Below, one piece after another: positions 63,962-64,000 of a DNA stretch of 64,000 nt. The position numbers and the translations under genes are program-made. The DNA lies in the NCBI RefSeq assembly GCF_907165205.1, contig NC_058190.1, positions 46,426,116 through 46,490,115 on the forward strand, in the 5' to 3' direction. This DNA is from Coccinella septempunctata (taxonomy: Eukaryota; Arthropoda; Insecta; Coleoptera; Coccinellidae). Numbering within the stretch: the first letter of the stretch is position 1; every line of letters begins with the position of its first letter. Under the pieces are notes generated by a model, which ran no database searches, was not told the origin of the DNA, and saw only the letters and a program-made list of their open reading frames with translations.

Positions 63962-64000
63962 CCCTAAGAAATTATAAGTTTGATCGCACCGATAGTCTGT

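Noticed and set aside
1..64000. CRISPR array, operon or bacterial origin
   Set aside because: Spliced animal genes and insect-type transposons throughout; no regularly spaced identical repeats with unique spacers.

Overview
The window is arthropod nuclear DNA. It is AT-rich, has spliced genes with GT-AG introns, and is packed with short DNA transposons. The gene set and style suggest an insect, and a beetle is a reasonable guess, but I cannot place it to species.

One gene dominates. On the minus strand, 13 coding exons between 62689 and 9331 join in a consistent reading frame into an 885-residue hypoxia-inducible factor alpha (HIF-1 alpha; sima in Drosophila). It carries a bHLH DNA-binding domain, PAS-A and PAS-B, two prolyl-hydroxylation-type oxygen-degradation sites (LAP and SPYIPM), a nuclear-localisation-like stretch and a C-terminal transactivation domain with the FIH-type asparagine motif YEVNAPV. 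A GC-rich block just upstream of exon 8 looks like an alternative promoter for a short isoform without bHLH-PAS. After the TAG stop the frame stays open for 41 codons in a TAG-CTA context, a readthrough candidate.

Inside the 8.4-kb intron 6 of this gene, on the opposite strand, lie two tandem paralogous three-exon genes (47835..49841 and 51493..53730). Each has a signal peptide, a lipocalin-like core with a GxW motif, and a C-terminal hydrophobic tail suggesting a GPI anchor (Lazarillo-like). Downstream of the HIF gene, on the same minus strand, is the first coding exon (7232..6519) of an unrecognised coiled-coil protein; its remaining exons are not visible.

The rest is intronic and intergenic sequence rich in mobile elements: a ~4-kb inverted repeat at the left end with a 1.2-kb TIR element nested in one arm; several families of palindromic elements that differ inside but share ACAGGGTG/CACCCTGT ends; an internally deleted mariner; two hAT-type MITEs with 8-bp target duplications; a PIF/Harbinger-type MITE; and two broken non-LTR reverse-transcriptase tails at the right end. 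The least expected item is a 199-bp insertion at 35914..36112. It has a cloverleaf-competent tRNA-like gene with a Pol III terminator between ~40-bp inverted repeats, all bounded by an 11-bp direct repeat.
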